Assembly (NCBI GenBank): GCA_014529385.2
Contig: CM043958.1
Span: forward strand, 137,557,043 to 137,621,042
Length of the DNA: 64,000 nt
From: Adiantum capillus-veneris
Taxonomy: Eukaryota > Streptophyta > Polypodiopsida > Polypodiales > Pteridaceae
Direction of reading: 5' to 3'
Positions 9,081 through 19,824 of the stretch are shown here, piece by piece (within the stretch, counting starts at the first letter, position 1; every line of letters begins with the position of its first letter). The position numbers and the translations under genes were made by a program. The notes below the pieces were generated by a model, which saw nothing but the letters and a program-made list of their open reading frames with translations, did not search any database and was not told the DNA's origin.

Positions 9081-10988
9081 TTAATTGCAAGCAGCAATAG
9101 TAGATTGAATGCCACGATGACCCATGTAAGCAGGAGCATGCATTTCATGTATTGCGAGTTCTCTAAAAGGTGCAGTAATGCATAACTTCTTTTTGAAGAA
9201 CAGGAAGCCATTAGCAAATGAATAATCACCGATAGGGAAATAATTATTTTCAATCATATCATGCCAAGCACGAGAAAAGTCCATATCATCAGCATAAGAA
9301 TCAATCATGGAATCAAAGGACGTGACTTCAACAACGGAAAAATTATTAAGAAAGACTTCTTTGATGTTATCAAAAGTGTATGAGCGAGTGCTAGGAGCTT
9401 GATCATCATCAGGCCTACGACTTAAAGTGTCAGAAACAACATTAGCCTTGCCTGGTTGATATTGTATCATAGGATGAAAATTTTGGATGAACCCTGCCCA
9501 TTTAATGTGACGATCAGAAATTGTAGATTGAGAGAGAAGGTGTTTTATTGCCTGTTGGTCGGTTTTGATTAAGACTTCAGAACCCATAAGGTAGTGTTTC
9601 CATATGTCAAGGGCGTGCACTACGGCAAGAAGCTCCTTATCATACGTACTATAGTTTATTTCAGAGGGTTTCAGTTTGCGACTTTCAAAGGCCAAGGGGT
9701 GGTCATTTTGCATAAGGACAACACCTATTCTTGAACCACTAGCATCAGTAACTACAACGAAAAATGGTTGAGCAAAGTCGGGCAACTGTAGTACAGGTGC
9801 GTGTGTGAGTAAAAATTTTAGAGCATCAAAAGCTTGCTGTTGGGTCTCACCCCAACGGAAAGTAACTTTCTTACGAAGTAAAAAGGTGAGAGGGAGAGCA
9901 ATCTTAGAGTAGTTTTTCACAAATTTACGGTAGAAACCTGAAAGACCTAGAAAAGAGCGAACTTCGGGCATATTTTTGGGTGTGGGCCAATTTGCTATTG
10001 TTTCAATCTTTTTAGGGTCAACCTGTATACCATCAGCTGAAAGTATATGCCCTAAGTACTCAATTTCAGTTTGGAAAAACACACTTTTATCAGGATTAGC
10101 AAACAGATCATGATCACGCAGTAATTCAAAAACAGTATTTAAATGCGCCTTATGCTCTTCTTCAGAATGACTAAAAACAAGAATATCATCAAAGACGACG
10201 ATGACAAAATGTTGATAGTCTAAAAAGACTTTATTCATTAAACGTGCGAATGTGGCAGGTGCGTTAGTGGGACCAAACGGCAAGACAATGAACTCAAAAT
10301 GATCGAATTGGGTGCGAAATGCAGTTTTGAAGATATCAGTTGGATCCATGCGTATGTGATGATAGCCGGATTTAAGATCAATCTTACTAAAAATTGATGC
10401 ACCTTTTAGTTTGTCAAGAAAATCATCAACACAGGGAATGGGGTAACGGTTTTTCACAATGATTTTATTTAAAGCACGGTAGTCAATACACATACGAAAC
10501 GTGTTATTTTTCTTTTGGACAAGCAAAACAGGGGCACCAAAGGGTGAGGAACTAGGACGAATTAAACCCTTTTCCAGTAGGTCAGTGATTTGTCTTTGGA
10601 TTTCCTGTTGGTGTAAGGGACCGTGACGATATGGTGCCTTGTGTGGAGGTTGACTACCTGGAATAATTTCAATTTTATGGTCTAGACTACCACGTGAAGG
10701 AGGCAAGTGAGGAGGATAGTCATCAGCAAAACAGTCAGCATATGTGTCCAAAAATTCTTTATGTGTTGTAAAGAGAGGGTTTTGCTCGTCCTCTTCTACC
10801 GCTGTGACATATATCATGTATGCTTTGTTATCTTTTCTTAATGCACGTTTTGCCTGAGTGTGTGAGACCAAAGGAAATGCCTCATCATGTGGAGTGCTAG
10901 AGAGAGTGATATTTTTACCATGAAAATTGAAAGAGAGAGTGTGAGAATGATAATCAATGTCAGGGTTGTACTGATGTCGAAAAGGCAT
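9081..10988 (-). pseudogene. gypsy-2 reverse transcriptase-RNase H, long intact frame
   Basis: 635 codons are open. RT spans about residues 140-320 with the active site VFDD at 265-268, where most plant gypsy RTs have Y/F-x-DD. RNase H acidic residues fall at D415 (VVTDASGSRIG), E452 (STYDKELLAV), D477 (IKTDQQA) and D520 (VVSDTLS). The zinc finger of integrase starts at the end (EMHAPAYMGHRGI). It lies in frame with the protease frame upstream across a TAA (11,046-11,048) and with the integrase frame downstream across another TAA. This is the longest intact enzyme frame in the window. Confidence 0.88.
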
Positions 10989-11045
10989 ACCAAGAATTAG
11001 ATCAGTAGAGTGTAGTGGTGCAACGAGGAATTCACATTTTTTTGT

Positions 11046-11790
11046 TTAAGGACCTAGAGTGATTTCTAAGTCTTGCACTACATAAATACCATTGTAACGT
11101 GTTCCCTGAAAAGCACTTTTAACTTTGAATGGGGAGCGTACTTTAGTCAAATTCAATTTTTGCACAAGTTTTTCTGATATAAAATCATGCGTACTTCCAT
11201 CGTCATGCAAAATTGAAACCTTGGTATCACCAATTGTGCCTAGTGTGCGTAAAAGAGAGTGAATAGAAAAAGAATTACCTGGAGTATTTGAAGTGGTGTC
11301 GGGCTCGTCTGGAGTAAGACTTGCCCAATCAGCGTCGAAGTTCGGATCTTCTTCAATGTGGTGGACTTGAGCGGTAGGAAGAGAGGTGCGGGCACGATTT
11401 TGACGACAAGTGGCTTCAGTGTGGCCGTAACGGTGGCACTTGTGACACACAAGACGTGGGCGGTGTGGAGGATTGTGTGTATTGTTATGTGGAGTGGGAG
11501 GGAGAGTGGCGGTTGGGAAAGTGCGTGTAGTGTTTTCTTGGGGAAATCTTGTCCCAATTGGAGAGAGAGTGGGTCGAGATTGAACCCCGTGATTATTATT
11601 GCGAGGGATGGGAGTAAAAGTGCAAGAGGTGGTAGGCATAGTAGTGCGTGGAGTGGAGTAAGCGGTGCGATTATACCTGGAAGTATTGTTGTTGAACCAA
11701 GTGGATAGCCGAGGTGGTGTAGCACGCGCTTGAGAGCTTCTGTTGTGAGAAAGTTGAAGTAGTTGGGCAATGGATCGAATTTGTTTTTCT
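11046..11790 (-). pseudogene. gypsy-2 gag C-terminus and protease
   Basis: Contains a CCHC zinc knuckle, CHKCHRYGHTEATC, followed by a protease-like ILHDDGSTHDFISEKLV in which the usual D-S/T-G active site reads DDG. The reading frame differs from that of the capsid part, so a frameshift lies near 11,780-11,800. Its end runs in frame into the RT polypeptide after one stop. Confidence 0.8.
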
Positions 11791-12508
11791 GCGTCATAAG
11801 CAAAACTGATACTTCATATAAGGAAGAAGGCTTGAGAGTGTTGAGTTTGGCCTGAATGCCCTTTTCAAGACCGTCTTCGTACTTTTGTTGGAGCGTGTCC
11901 TCGGGAATAGTCTCCACCATGCGAAGGAGAAGAAGACGATTCCAAAATCGTTCAGTATATTGAGACACACTTTCACCCTCAATCCATGTGAAACCTGCCC
12001 AAGCACGACGTGCTTGCAAACCAAACTGTGGTGGGAGAAAAGTTTCTTTCACGTGCGTTTGAAATTCATCCCAAGTGGTGGGACGGGTAGAACTTTGTCG
12101 CATGACATTCCACCAAAGAGTAGCTTTGCCAGAGAGATGATTAGTAGCACGCTTAATTTTATCTTTCTCAGAGAAGCTTTCGTCGTTGAAATAATCGTCA
12201 AACTGACTTAACCAAGATAGAACAATTTTACCGTCTTTGCGACCATCAAAGCGTGTAAATGTGAAGGAGCGACGACTGATTTTTTGTTCCTTGCGAGTCT
12301 GCTGCGCCTCAAAAGCAAGCTTCAGAATCTTCGAGATGCGCGCGTCTTGCATATCTTCGTCACGAAGGCGTTTTTTGCGGTCTTCAAGTTGGCGTTCAAC
12401 AATTTCTAAGTTATGTTGGAGTAGTTCAAGCTGTTGCTCGAGCGTAGGTGGTGGAGGAGGAAACTCCATGCCAGGCTCGAGAGTTGTTGAGTCGTCGTTA
12501 TTAATCAT
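11780..12508 (-). pseudogene. gypsy-2 gag capsid
   Basis: The start is taken as the Met of MINNDDSTTLEPGMEF at 12,508, because an upstream Met at 12,565 lies in the primer binding site. A charged coiled-coil-like helix (EIVERQLEDRKKRLRDEDMQ) precedes the Retrotrans_gag core, visible as FDGRKDGKIVLSWLSQFDDY and WWNVMRQSSTRPTTWDEFQT. The frame is lost at about 11,780. Confidence 0.82.
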
Positions 12509-12565
12509 TGCAATTGGCACACCGCGGACAGTTCGCCTTGACGGGAAACAAGAACGGAGCGCCAA

Positions 12566-13102
12566 AATTCGCTGCGCGCTGAATGTAAATTTCTGCTGCG
12601 TACGCTCTGTGTTTTTGTTTTTGTTTTTTTTTGCAAAGAAAGCTCAAGATTGCATGCCATAAAACGGTTGTGGCCACTTTTTTGTATGAATGGGCCGTGG
12701 GAAAAGGGTCTCTATTTTTAGAAAAACACGCTTTCTTTTTGGCTTGCATTCGTGATCGTGTGCAGGGGGCCTTAAGGAGGAAAGGCCGAATTTTTCGCGG
12801 GCCCAAATCAGGTGGAACCTGCACCAAAAACGTGCGCCCTAGCATGAGGGCCAATTTTCGTTTCTGCAACTCCTGTCGAAACGATCCACAGAGGGCGCTG
12901 TGAGCGCGTCTTCCCCTCCATAGCCTGCTGTTCGCTGCCCAGCGCTCCTTCTTCCTCTTTCTTTCACATTGGGGTTTAACCCATTGGCCCTAACGCCCTA
13001 ATTTAGGCATTGTAAGGCTGCTGTTCCATGCAGGCTATTGCCGGTGAGCCCGAAAGACTGCCTTACCACACAATATCATGCGCTTGTTTCTAAAATTGGA
13101 AG
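12566..13102. other. possible gypsy-2 5' LTR, unverified
   Basis: No gene seen. This is where the 5' LTR of gypsy-2 should lie, but I found no matching copy downstream of the element. Confidence 0.3.
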
Positions 13103-13178
13103 ATCTCCATAGCACAATTGGACAGTGCTCCTCGTCCTTCGTGATGAGGCAGATGCGGGTTCGAATTCTGCTGGAGAT
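13103..13178 (+). tRNA. tRNA-Arg(UCG)-like sequence, probably a pseudogene
   Basis: A 76-nt cloverleaf can be drawn. It has a perfect 7-bp acceptor stem (ATCTCCA/TGGAGAT) and a perfect 4-bp D stem (GCAC/GTGC) with a loop containing TGG. The 5-bp T stem (GCGGG/TCTGC) has G-T pairs and a normal 7-nt loop TTCGAAT. A- and B-box matches are TAGCACAATTGG and GGTTCGAATTC. The anticodon region reads CTTCGTG, as in tRNA-Arg with anticodon UCG, but the stem is 7 bp (CCTCGTC/GATGAGG) with a 6-nt loop, which is abnormal. No T-run terminator follows closely. Confidence 0.5.
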
Positions 13179-13342
13179 GATATGATTTCTGTCATAAGAT
13201 GCCATTTAGTTCCAAAAGAAGCGATTAGCAAGGATTCAAGATATCCACCAAAAATCAAACAAAAATTTGCACTTAGCTTCGGACGTGCTGAAGATTCAGT
13301 CGCATGCTTGATGTGGCGATTGATGAGACGGAGCGTAGTCGG

Positions 13343-13354
13343 GCTCTGATACCA
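13343..13354 (-). promoter_or_regulatory. initiator-Met-type primer binding site
   Basis: GCTCTGATACCA is the complement of TGGTATCAGAGC, the classic plant retrotransposon primer binding site for initiator tRNA-Met. An LTR-like start TGTTGTGAGAGC follows at 13,356. The element it belonged to is otherwise not recognisable; the next LTR sequence (13,412 on) belongs to gypsy-3. Confidence 0.65.
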
Positions 13355-13411
13355 CTGTTGTGAGAGCGGATAACGCGGAGGGTGAAACCATAACGTAGAG
13401 AGCGAAAACAC

Positions 13412-13745
13412 TAACACTTAGCAAGCCAACAAGCACCTTATGCTTGGGTAAGATTCCCACCTCAAGGTCAGCCCTAGCTTGCCTAAGGTCAAAGGACTTT
13501 TGAACACTAACTTTTGGAGGCCTTTAATGAAGCTAACCCTACGGTCTTTAAGCTCCATTAGATAGCATTTCTCTTTAACATACCATCTCTCATTTGGACC
13601 CCTTTTAACCTTGGCCCCTTGTTGAGAAAGATCCATAAGCACATGTCTATATTCTAACCCTTGTTCCCGTTTATTCTCCCACATTAAATGATTAGTTTAA
13701 TATGAGAAAATCATTTGGGTTGGTTAGATATTAGATTCTATGACA
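13412..13745 (-). repeat. 3' LTR of gypsy-3, truncated
   Basis: About 330 bp closely match the inner end of the gypsy-4 LTR (for example ACATGTCTATATTCTAACCC and TCATTTGGGTTGGTTAGATA) and end at ATGACA, like the 35,751 boundary. The outer ~1.2 kb of the LTR is missing. Confidence 0.8.
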
Positions 13746-14094
13746 TTACCTCTCTCTTGAAATCATAGTCGTCCTCGACTATGAGGTAGAAGAGATAAAG
13801 TCTTAGTTATTAGTCTACGTTCCTTAGCTAGAGGATCCCTTTTCACCCTATGACATCATTCCACAATATATGACTAGTCCATTTGGTCCTTGGGAGATAT
13901 ATTTGCCACAAGCATGTCTACACTTTAGTCCATATCATACTCCCAAAGTAGAGTGACAAATTCTACTTGGTGTTTGAGTGACTTCGTCATCACAAACATG
14001 ATTCTAAGCATGCATACTATTTAAATTTGTGCACAAAAGAGGATTAGTCTTATAAGGAAAAAACATTGTTCATTTAGAAAGCATTTACATTTGC

Positions 14095-14430
14095 TTACTT
14101 CAGTGTAGCATTGTAAGCATTGACAATGTTCATACTATCCTTAAGTTGTATTCCTTGCATCCATCTAGCATCTTCAAATTGATAATTTTTGAACTTAATA
14201 AGATACCGTCGGATAATTTTACCATGCCGTAGTACCTTGTGTTCATGCCGAAGGATAGCTTCAGGTTGTAGCACCTCTTCTTGGTATTCGATTTCTCGAG
14301 GCTCTTCAATAATTGGTTCTATTGGTGGCTCTCCTTTGTAGGGCTTAAGTAGGCTCACATGAAAAGCATTGTGTATGAGCCAATGGTTGGGCAACTTGAG
14401 TTGATAAGCCATGCCATTGATTGCCTTCAA
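14095..14430 (-). pseudogene. gypsy-3 integrase C-terminus with chromodomain
   Basis: One open frame reads HWLIHNAFHVSLLKPYKGEP, then a chromodomain-like segment with IIRRYLIKFKNYQFEDARWM. In chromoviruses this domain is thought to steer integration toward modified chromatin. It is separated from the integrase core by a frameshift near 14,460-14,520. Confidence 0.82.
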
Positions 14431-14517
14431 GATTTGAAAATGACCATAGTATCTTTTTGCTAATTAAGCATAATAATTTTTATGGCCCGTTGGATTTTTG
14501 CCCATCGTTTACCTCAA

Positions 14518-15693
14518 TCAAGCTTTGGGAAACTTAAGTAAGACCCAATTATTTTCGTTGAACGTTAAGGCCCTTCTATGCTTGTTAGCAGCAACTTTTT
14601 GCCTTTGTTGAGAGATGGATATAGCTTCCTTAACCTTTTGAAAAGATTCTTGTAGGTCACGGCTATACTCATCAGCAACGAAGATCTTCCCATGTACTTT
14701 AAGTAGCAAGGGACTTTTAGGTCTTCTTTCTATGATCTCAAAAGAAGACTTTCCTATAGTAGTATGGACAGTATTATCGTACGCATACTCTACAAGGGGT
14801 AAGTACTTTTCCCATTGTGATCATTGATCTACTTTTGTAACATAAGTCTTTAGTAGATCGAGTATCGTAAGATTGGCTATCTCACTTTGGACATCCGTTT
14901 GTGGGTGGTAGACCGAAGAGAAATTCAATCTTTTACCTAGATTTTCAAAGAGACCTTTCCAGAAATTAGTTGTCATTCTAGGATCTCTATCTGACATGAT
15001 GGATGTTGGTAATCCATGGTGTTTGAAAATATGAGATATAAAGAAGGTTGCCATTTGGTGTGCCTTAGTAGTCTTTTTGACAGGAATAAAGTGTACTTTC
15101 TTGCTAAACCTGTTGACTATTGTCCATATTCCCGTATTCCCATGGATAGACTTCGGTAATCCAAAGATAAAATTCCATGGATATACTCTCCCAAATGAGA
15201 GATAGTCTATCAAAAAGAAAGGCTAACCAATGGAGCATAAGAGCTTAGGGTTAGCTTCATTGAAGACTTCCAATAGTTAGTGTAAAAGTCCTTTGACCTT
15301 AGGTAAGCTAGGGATTGGCAATGGCTGGAGTAATCCAGGTTTCCTCCCTCTATCATACTTAGTCTTTTGGCATACCACACATTTTGAAATATAGTCTTGT
15401 ATGTCCACTTTCATGGTAGGCCAATAGAAGTATGTCTCTACTCCTTGAAGAGTAGGTTGAATGCCTCTATGCCTCACATAGGGAGGAGCATGGGTTTCAT
15501 ACATGAATTTCTCACGAAGGGAGTGGGTAACACATAGCCTATTTCCATGGAGAAGATAACCATCCTCCTGCAAGGTGAATGGTTCCTCTTTCTTCCCTAA
15601 AGCAAGGGTTGACATTACATCTTTGAAGTTGGGGTCAATAGCATACTCATCTATCATGGAAGATAGATCATTGTGAGTTGCTATAGACACCAC
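14518..15693 (-). pseudogene. gypsy-3 integrase (broken by inverted LTR filler)
   Basis: Frames 15693-15277 (zinc finger, CVVCQKTKYDRG), 15213-14821 (core) and 14709-14518 (post-core). The second Asp (MSDRDPRM) and Glu (VQSEIANLT) of the triad are kept. Where gypsy-4 reads SMDFIFGL this copy reads PWNFIFGL, so the first Asp appears to be Asn. Between zinc finger and core lies about 90 bp of inverted LTR sequence (15,222-15,310). Confidence 0.83.
15222..15310 (+). repeat. inverted LTR fragment inside integrase gene
   Basis: TTAGGGTTAGCTTCATTGAA, TTAGTGTAAAAGTCCTTTGA and CCTTAGGTAAGCTAGGGAT match, in reverse orientation, the gypsy-3/gypsy-4 LTR (for example 13,475-13,555). The same place in gypsy-4 (37,150-37,180) has ordinary integrase coding sequence. 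The right junction shares TAGGGAT with the integrase sequence, suggesting microhomology. Confidence 0.8.
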
Positions 15694-15708
15694 ATTGACT
15701 TTTGGTCA

Positions 15709-16440
15709 TCATGAAAGCGCATCAATCACTTGATTGTGCTTACCAGCAATGTGAGCAATATGAAAGTAAAATTGCGAAAGAAAATTTGCCCACCTCATTT
15801 CTTTGTCGGAAATCTTGGTTTGCGTCATGAAGTACTTGAGACTTTGGTGGTCTGTTTGTAAAATGAACGGAGTCCCCAATAAATAGTGCTTCCATGTGTC
15901 TAGGGCATGTAGAACAGCTAAAAGCTCTGTCTCATAAATGCCCAAGACATGTTCATCCGTATTGAGCCTTCGAATCTCATATACTATGGTGTGCCCTTCT
16001 TGAAGCAAGATTGCTCCAAGGCAATCACCACAAGCATCACATTGGACCTCAAATGGCTTTGAGGGATCCGGAAGCATGAGGACTAGTTGAGAGGTAAGCT
16101 TCTCTTTGATCTTGTCAAAAGCTTTTTGCTCCTTAGCAGTCCATGAATACTTAGCGTTCTTCTTTGTTAAGTCATGTAGTGGTCCTACTATTTGAGAAAA
16201 TTTTGCTATGAAGCGTCTATAGTATGCACACATACCAATAAAGCTTCTTAGCTCATGTAGATTCCTTGGATTAGGCCATGCTTTTATTACCCCTAACTTC
16301 GATGGATCCATGCGAATACCATCTTGAGAGATAATATGACCTAAGTATTGAATCTCTTGAAGGAAAAATTCGCTTTTCTTTTTGTTGAGAAAAAGTTTTT
16401 TCTCCTTCAATGCTTGAAAAATCACTTGGAGATGTTGCAT
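15709..16440 (-). pseudogene. gypsy-3 RT C-terminus and RNase H
   Basis: 243 open codons begin after the RT active site (MQHLQVIFQALKEKKLF). They run through the RT connection (YLGHIISQDGIRMDPSKLG) into RNase H (CDACGDCLGAILL; YETELLAVLHALD; LQTDHQSLKYF; NQVIDALS). RT upstream of this point is absent because the element ends at 16,440. Confidence 0.87.
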
Positions 16441-16453
16441 GTGTTACTCCAAG

Positions 16454-17517
16454 TGTCATAATAACTAATATCTAATTCTCCTAAATGATTTTCTCCTGTT
16501 AAACTGATCATTTAATATGGGGCAGTGTTAGGGGAGAAAAAGCTAGAATATTGGTTAAGCTGGAAGACCGCCGGCCATAGTAGGGATCCAAAGGAGGGAA
16601 ATAGGGATCCAAAGGGGGGGCCATCTGCAAAAGAGCTATGTGCAACAATGGGCTTCAAAGACCTTAGGGTTCAACCCATTAAGACTTCCAAAATGCTTTA
16701 AAGGTTGTGTCCAATGGTCAAAGGCTTAGGAAATTGGATGCTTTGTGTGTGTCCCAAAAAGTCTTCACAAACTCCTACATAGGAGGGGGCGAGCCCAAGA
16801 AGTAGGGGATGAGAGAGAAACACACACACACACACACACACACTCACAAGCTTCCTTTGTACACAAGGGGAAAGAGGGACAGATGTCAGCTCCCTGGGAC
16901 AGATGCCCACAAGCTGTACTCAAATCCTATTGGATGGCATTGGAGGTGGACCAATGAGAACTACATGCTCATCTCCTCTACCATGCTAATTACTAAGCTA
17001 AACTATGCTAATATGAGTGATTATGTGAGGAGATGTACATCTTTCTCGTAAGACTACTCCTTCTTCCTCTCAATCTACTCTCATACCCCGCTAGCTCTCA
17101 CCATCTTCAAAGGTGTGTGAGGTCTTGGGTCTAAGACCGTGAGGGAATTGATGTTGTGTTTGATAAGTGTTTTGCTTAGTGCTTGAAGTTTCCATCTTCA
17201 TTGCACTAGCTAGTATTGAAGGAACACAAAGAATTGTATTGTAAAATGTCTCTCTTGATGGGAGAAAGCATAATACAAAGCCTTTTGGAGGGGGGACCGG
17301 CTCCATGCAAATCCGGTCCTCAACTGTTGTCAATTGCTTAATTTCTCTCTCTTTTGAAGTATTGTTCATGCTATCTAAGTAGGTGTTGTACTTTTTGTTG
17401 GTCTCTCCACCCAAGCACTCTTGTTATTCTCATTAGGAATCTATTCTAATGAAATGCTCACTATGTTCATGCTATTTTCTGCTACACACAAGTTACTAGG
17501 CCATTTTATTTGAAGCC
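16454..17517 (+). repeat. LTR of the gypsy-3/4 family, inverted orientation
   Basis: Starts TGTCATAATAACTAATATCT and continues with TTTAAACTGATCATTTAATG-like sequence, the reverse complement of the inner end of the gypsy-4 LTR. Further matches include the GGAGGGGGCGAGCCC segment and a segment encoding PVPPPKGFVLCF on the minus strand, equivalent to PVSPPIGFCIIG in the gypsy-4 LTR at 55.3 kb. It ends near the GGCCATTTTATTT at about 17,500. Length is about 1.06 kb. Confidence 0.72.
16820..16843. repeat. (CA)n microsatellite
   Basis: Twelve CA units inside the inverted LTR; the equivalent LTR position in gypsy-4 has shorter AC or GT stretches. Confidence 0.95.
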
Positions 17518-17525
17518 ATTAGGAA

Positions 17526-17915
17526 TACCCTACAAAAATGCCAAAATACCCCTAAATCTTTAGAAATTTCGAAGATATCCTTATACCAATTTTGAGTAGA
17601 TTCATGCAATTTTCACATAGTTCACTTTCTTTTTAATAATATAGATGTATGTTTCAGCACCGTAGGTAAAAAATTCTACCTATGAACTCATAAATAATAG
17701 CATTGTCTGCAACTGCAACCAGTGAATTCTTTCGTTTGATGAGCCCACAATACCATCAAAGATCCTAGTTCTAATGGCTTGAGAGATGGTTGTAAATTGA
17801 CAAAAGTTATTTTTAGAATTCTGATAAATTTGAGAGCATTTGTGATTTTTTATCGAAATTTGCAAATTATGAAGGATATTTTAATGTTTACAATTTTTGG
17901 GGACATTTTGTTTAA
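17526..17915. mobile_element. AT-rich inverted-repeat element, second family copy
   Basis: The left arm CCAAAATACCCCTAAATCTT and the right arm (near 17,860-17,905; GAAATTTGCAAATTATGAAG then GGGGACATTTTG) are diverged inverted copies. The arms resemble those of the element interrupted by gypsy-1. No coding capacity was seen. Confidence 0.45.
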
Positions 17916-17975
17916 TTTTATTATTGAAATTGATTATATACAACAATGCCGATTTGCTGTTCTAACAGCTCATGT

Positions 17976-17976
<1 letters not shown>

Positions 17977-18018
<42 letters not shown>
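17977..18018. repeat. (CT)n microsatellite
   Basis: Twenty-one CT units. Confidence 0.97.
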
Positions 18019-18019
<1 letters not shown>

Positions 18020-18114
18020 ATTTGGCTCTTTTTCATGAGGAACTCGATCTTAAGTTTTAGACAAACCAACATGGTCACATTGGATCGTTGTGACATTAAT
18101 AAAGTGTTCTTTTC

Positions 18115-18283
<169 letters not shown>

Positions 18284-18388
18284 CAATACACATAAAGCAT
18301 CACATTCCCAAACAAAGACGCATTCCTATGGTACAAGTATATGGTTAGTATCTTCTACCTACTATGGCCCTCCAACACTAGAAAAGTG

Positions 18389-18565
18389 TTTGGATAATTG
18401 AGTATTTCTGAGACCCACCAACAATTCTTGTTAGAATGCAATTGCTACCAAAAATGGAGCCATCTCTCAAAGTGGTTGGATAATTGAGTACTTCTCAAAC
18501 CCACCAACAATTCTTGCAATAATATAGAATGCAATCGCTACAAAAAATGGAGCCATCTCTCAAAG
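18389..18565. repeat. tandem duplication, ~88-bp unit
   Basis: Two adjacent copies share TTGGATAATTGAGTA, CCCACCAACAATTCTTG and AAAATGGAGCCATCTCTCAA. They differ by small indels. There is no coding content. Confidence 0.85.
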
Positions 18566-19019
18566 TCAAATCCATACAAGCATTTCCTTGGATGTTTCCC
18601 TCAAATTGTACAATTGCACAAATGGCCAACACAAAATTGTGTGAGCCTTTGATTGCACCAAAAGGCACCTCTCACTAATAGCCAGCAACTTCCAAACAAA
18701 TGAGAAAGAAAATGACTTCATTCCTTTCCCTTCCCGTTAAAATTGTACAAAGGGACAATTTACAATTAATTCCCATCATTTTCCTAGCCTTTACACAATT
18801 CCTCTTTGTGTTTTTTCAAGGTGGATTTTCTTTTTGGGATTTCAAGCTAGTTTATGTTCACATTTCTACACTAGCTTTGTAGTTTTTTAGGAAGGATACT
18901 TCATTTCGATTTTCTTTTTTTCAAAAGCAATGCGAGGAAGGTAGTAGGGATGACTTTATACATATCTGGGTTTTTACAACCAGACTTGCTATAAACATGG
19001 CACCAACAGGGGGCCATAT

Positions 19020-19809
19020 TGTAGGAGTGACTTAACACCCGCAACGAGCGTAGCTGCGTGTGCCTTGAAACCATTTTCTCTAAACCTCATTTCTCTATTA
19101 GCCTTCAGTGCAATGTTAGTCCCCACAAACATATCTTCTTTTGTTGGGACTAATAAGAGAAATAGAGGTTATAATCATCATCCTACAAAGGGCACTTAAG
19201 AGTGGCCAATTCTTGAAACAGAAGAATTACTGAATTTAAGTGCTTCTTAAGTGTATTAGGCTAGGTTGATAACACAAACTATACAATTGCATTTTAAAAG
19301 ATAATATCAAAATTTTGCATGTTTCTCCCAAAAGTGAAATCAAGAAAGGACCAAAATTATTTGCCCATCTTGGTCGAATCAAGTTGATGAGAAGATTTTT
19401 TCACTAAGCCACACGAACTCAATCTTCTCTCACCAATTTGCATGTTGAGCTTGATTGTAGAAAATGTATCCAAGCTCTTCCCAAGTAGCCTTCCTCCAAA
19501 TGCATTCCTGCAATTGCATCTTGTTTTTCCAAAGTGAAAATCCTATACCGAAAGACTTTTCAATATAGTGATACCAAACTTATAGCCATCAATACTAGCT
19601 AGTCAAGCTTTGCAAGAACAAGCTCTTATAAGTGTATCAAAAAATTGCAAGTACTTGTGTTTGGACAAGGGTCCAATAAGGAAAGGCCAACTTAGAGCCA
19701 CATGTATGGCATGCATGGAAAGGGGTCCTTATAGTTGAGCCAAGGAAGTGCGCTTCAGGGAGTTGGATGGTAGCACACCAACATGCGAGTGAGTACCTAT
19801 CATCTTACA
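19020..19809 (+). repeat. candidate LTR with adjacent primer binding site
   Basis: Starts TGTAGG and ends CTTACA, short inverted ends typical of LTRs. It is followed within one base by TGGTATCAAAGCCC (19,811-19,824), which resembles the initiator-Met primer binding site TGGTATCAGAGC. No second LTR and no clear gag or pol follow, so it may be the 5' end of a highly degraded plus-strand copia element. Confidence 0.45.
19084..19170. repeat. imperfect hairpin
   Basis: ACCTCATTTCTCTATTA (19,084-19,100) pairs with TAATAAGAGAAATAGAGGTT (19,151-19,170). Nested inside, AGTCCCCACAA pairs with TTGTTGGGACT. It lies within the candidate LTR. Confidence 0.6.
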
Positions 19810-19824
19810 TTGGTATCAAAGCCC

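Larger units (their letters stand above)
8547..12564 (-). mobile_element. Ty3/gypsy chromovirus (gypsy-2), decayed
   Basis: Gag, CCHC knuckle, protease, RT, RNase H, integrase ends and chromodomain follow one another on the minus strand, the standard chromovirus order. On the minus strand TGGCGCTCCGTTCTTGTTTC (12,545-12,564) looks like a primer binding site just before gag, placing the 5' LTR boundary at about 12,565. I could not match a pair of LTRs, so the outer limits are unknown. Lesions seen are one gag frameshift, two in-frame stops and loss of the integrase core. Confidence 0.82.
13412..17517 (-). mobile_element. Ty3/gypsy chromovirus fragment (gypsy-3) with inverted LTR
   Basis: The 3' half of a chromovirus closely related to gypsy-4: partial 3' LTR, chromodomain, integrase, RNase H and the last part of RT. 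It stops at 16,440 inside RT and is followed at 16,454 by an LTR of the same family in the opposite orientation. Gag, protease and the RT core are absent. The inverted junction suggests rearrangement rather than simple insertion. Confidence 0.85.

Noticed and set aside
12237-12662. Plus-strand 141-codon frame
   Set aside because: It is antisense to the well-supported gypsy-2 gag and has no motif of its own.
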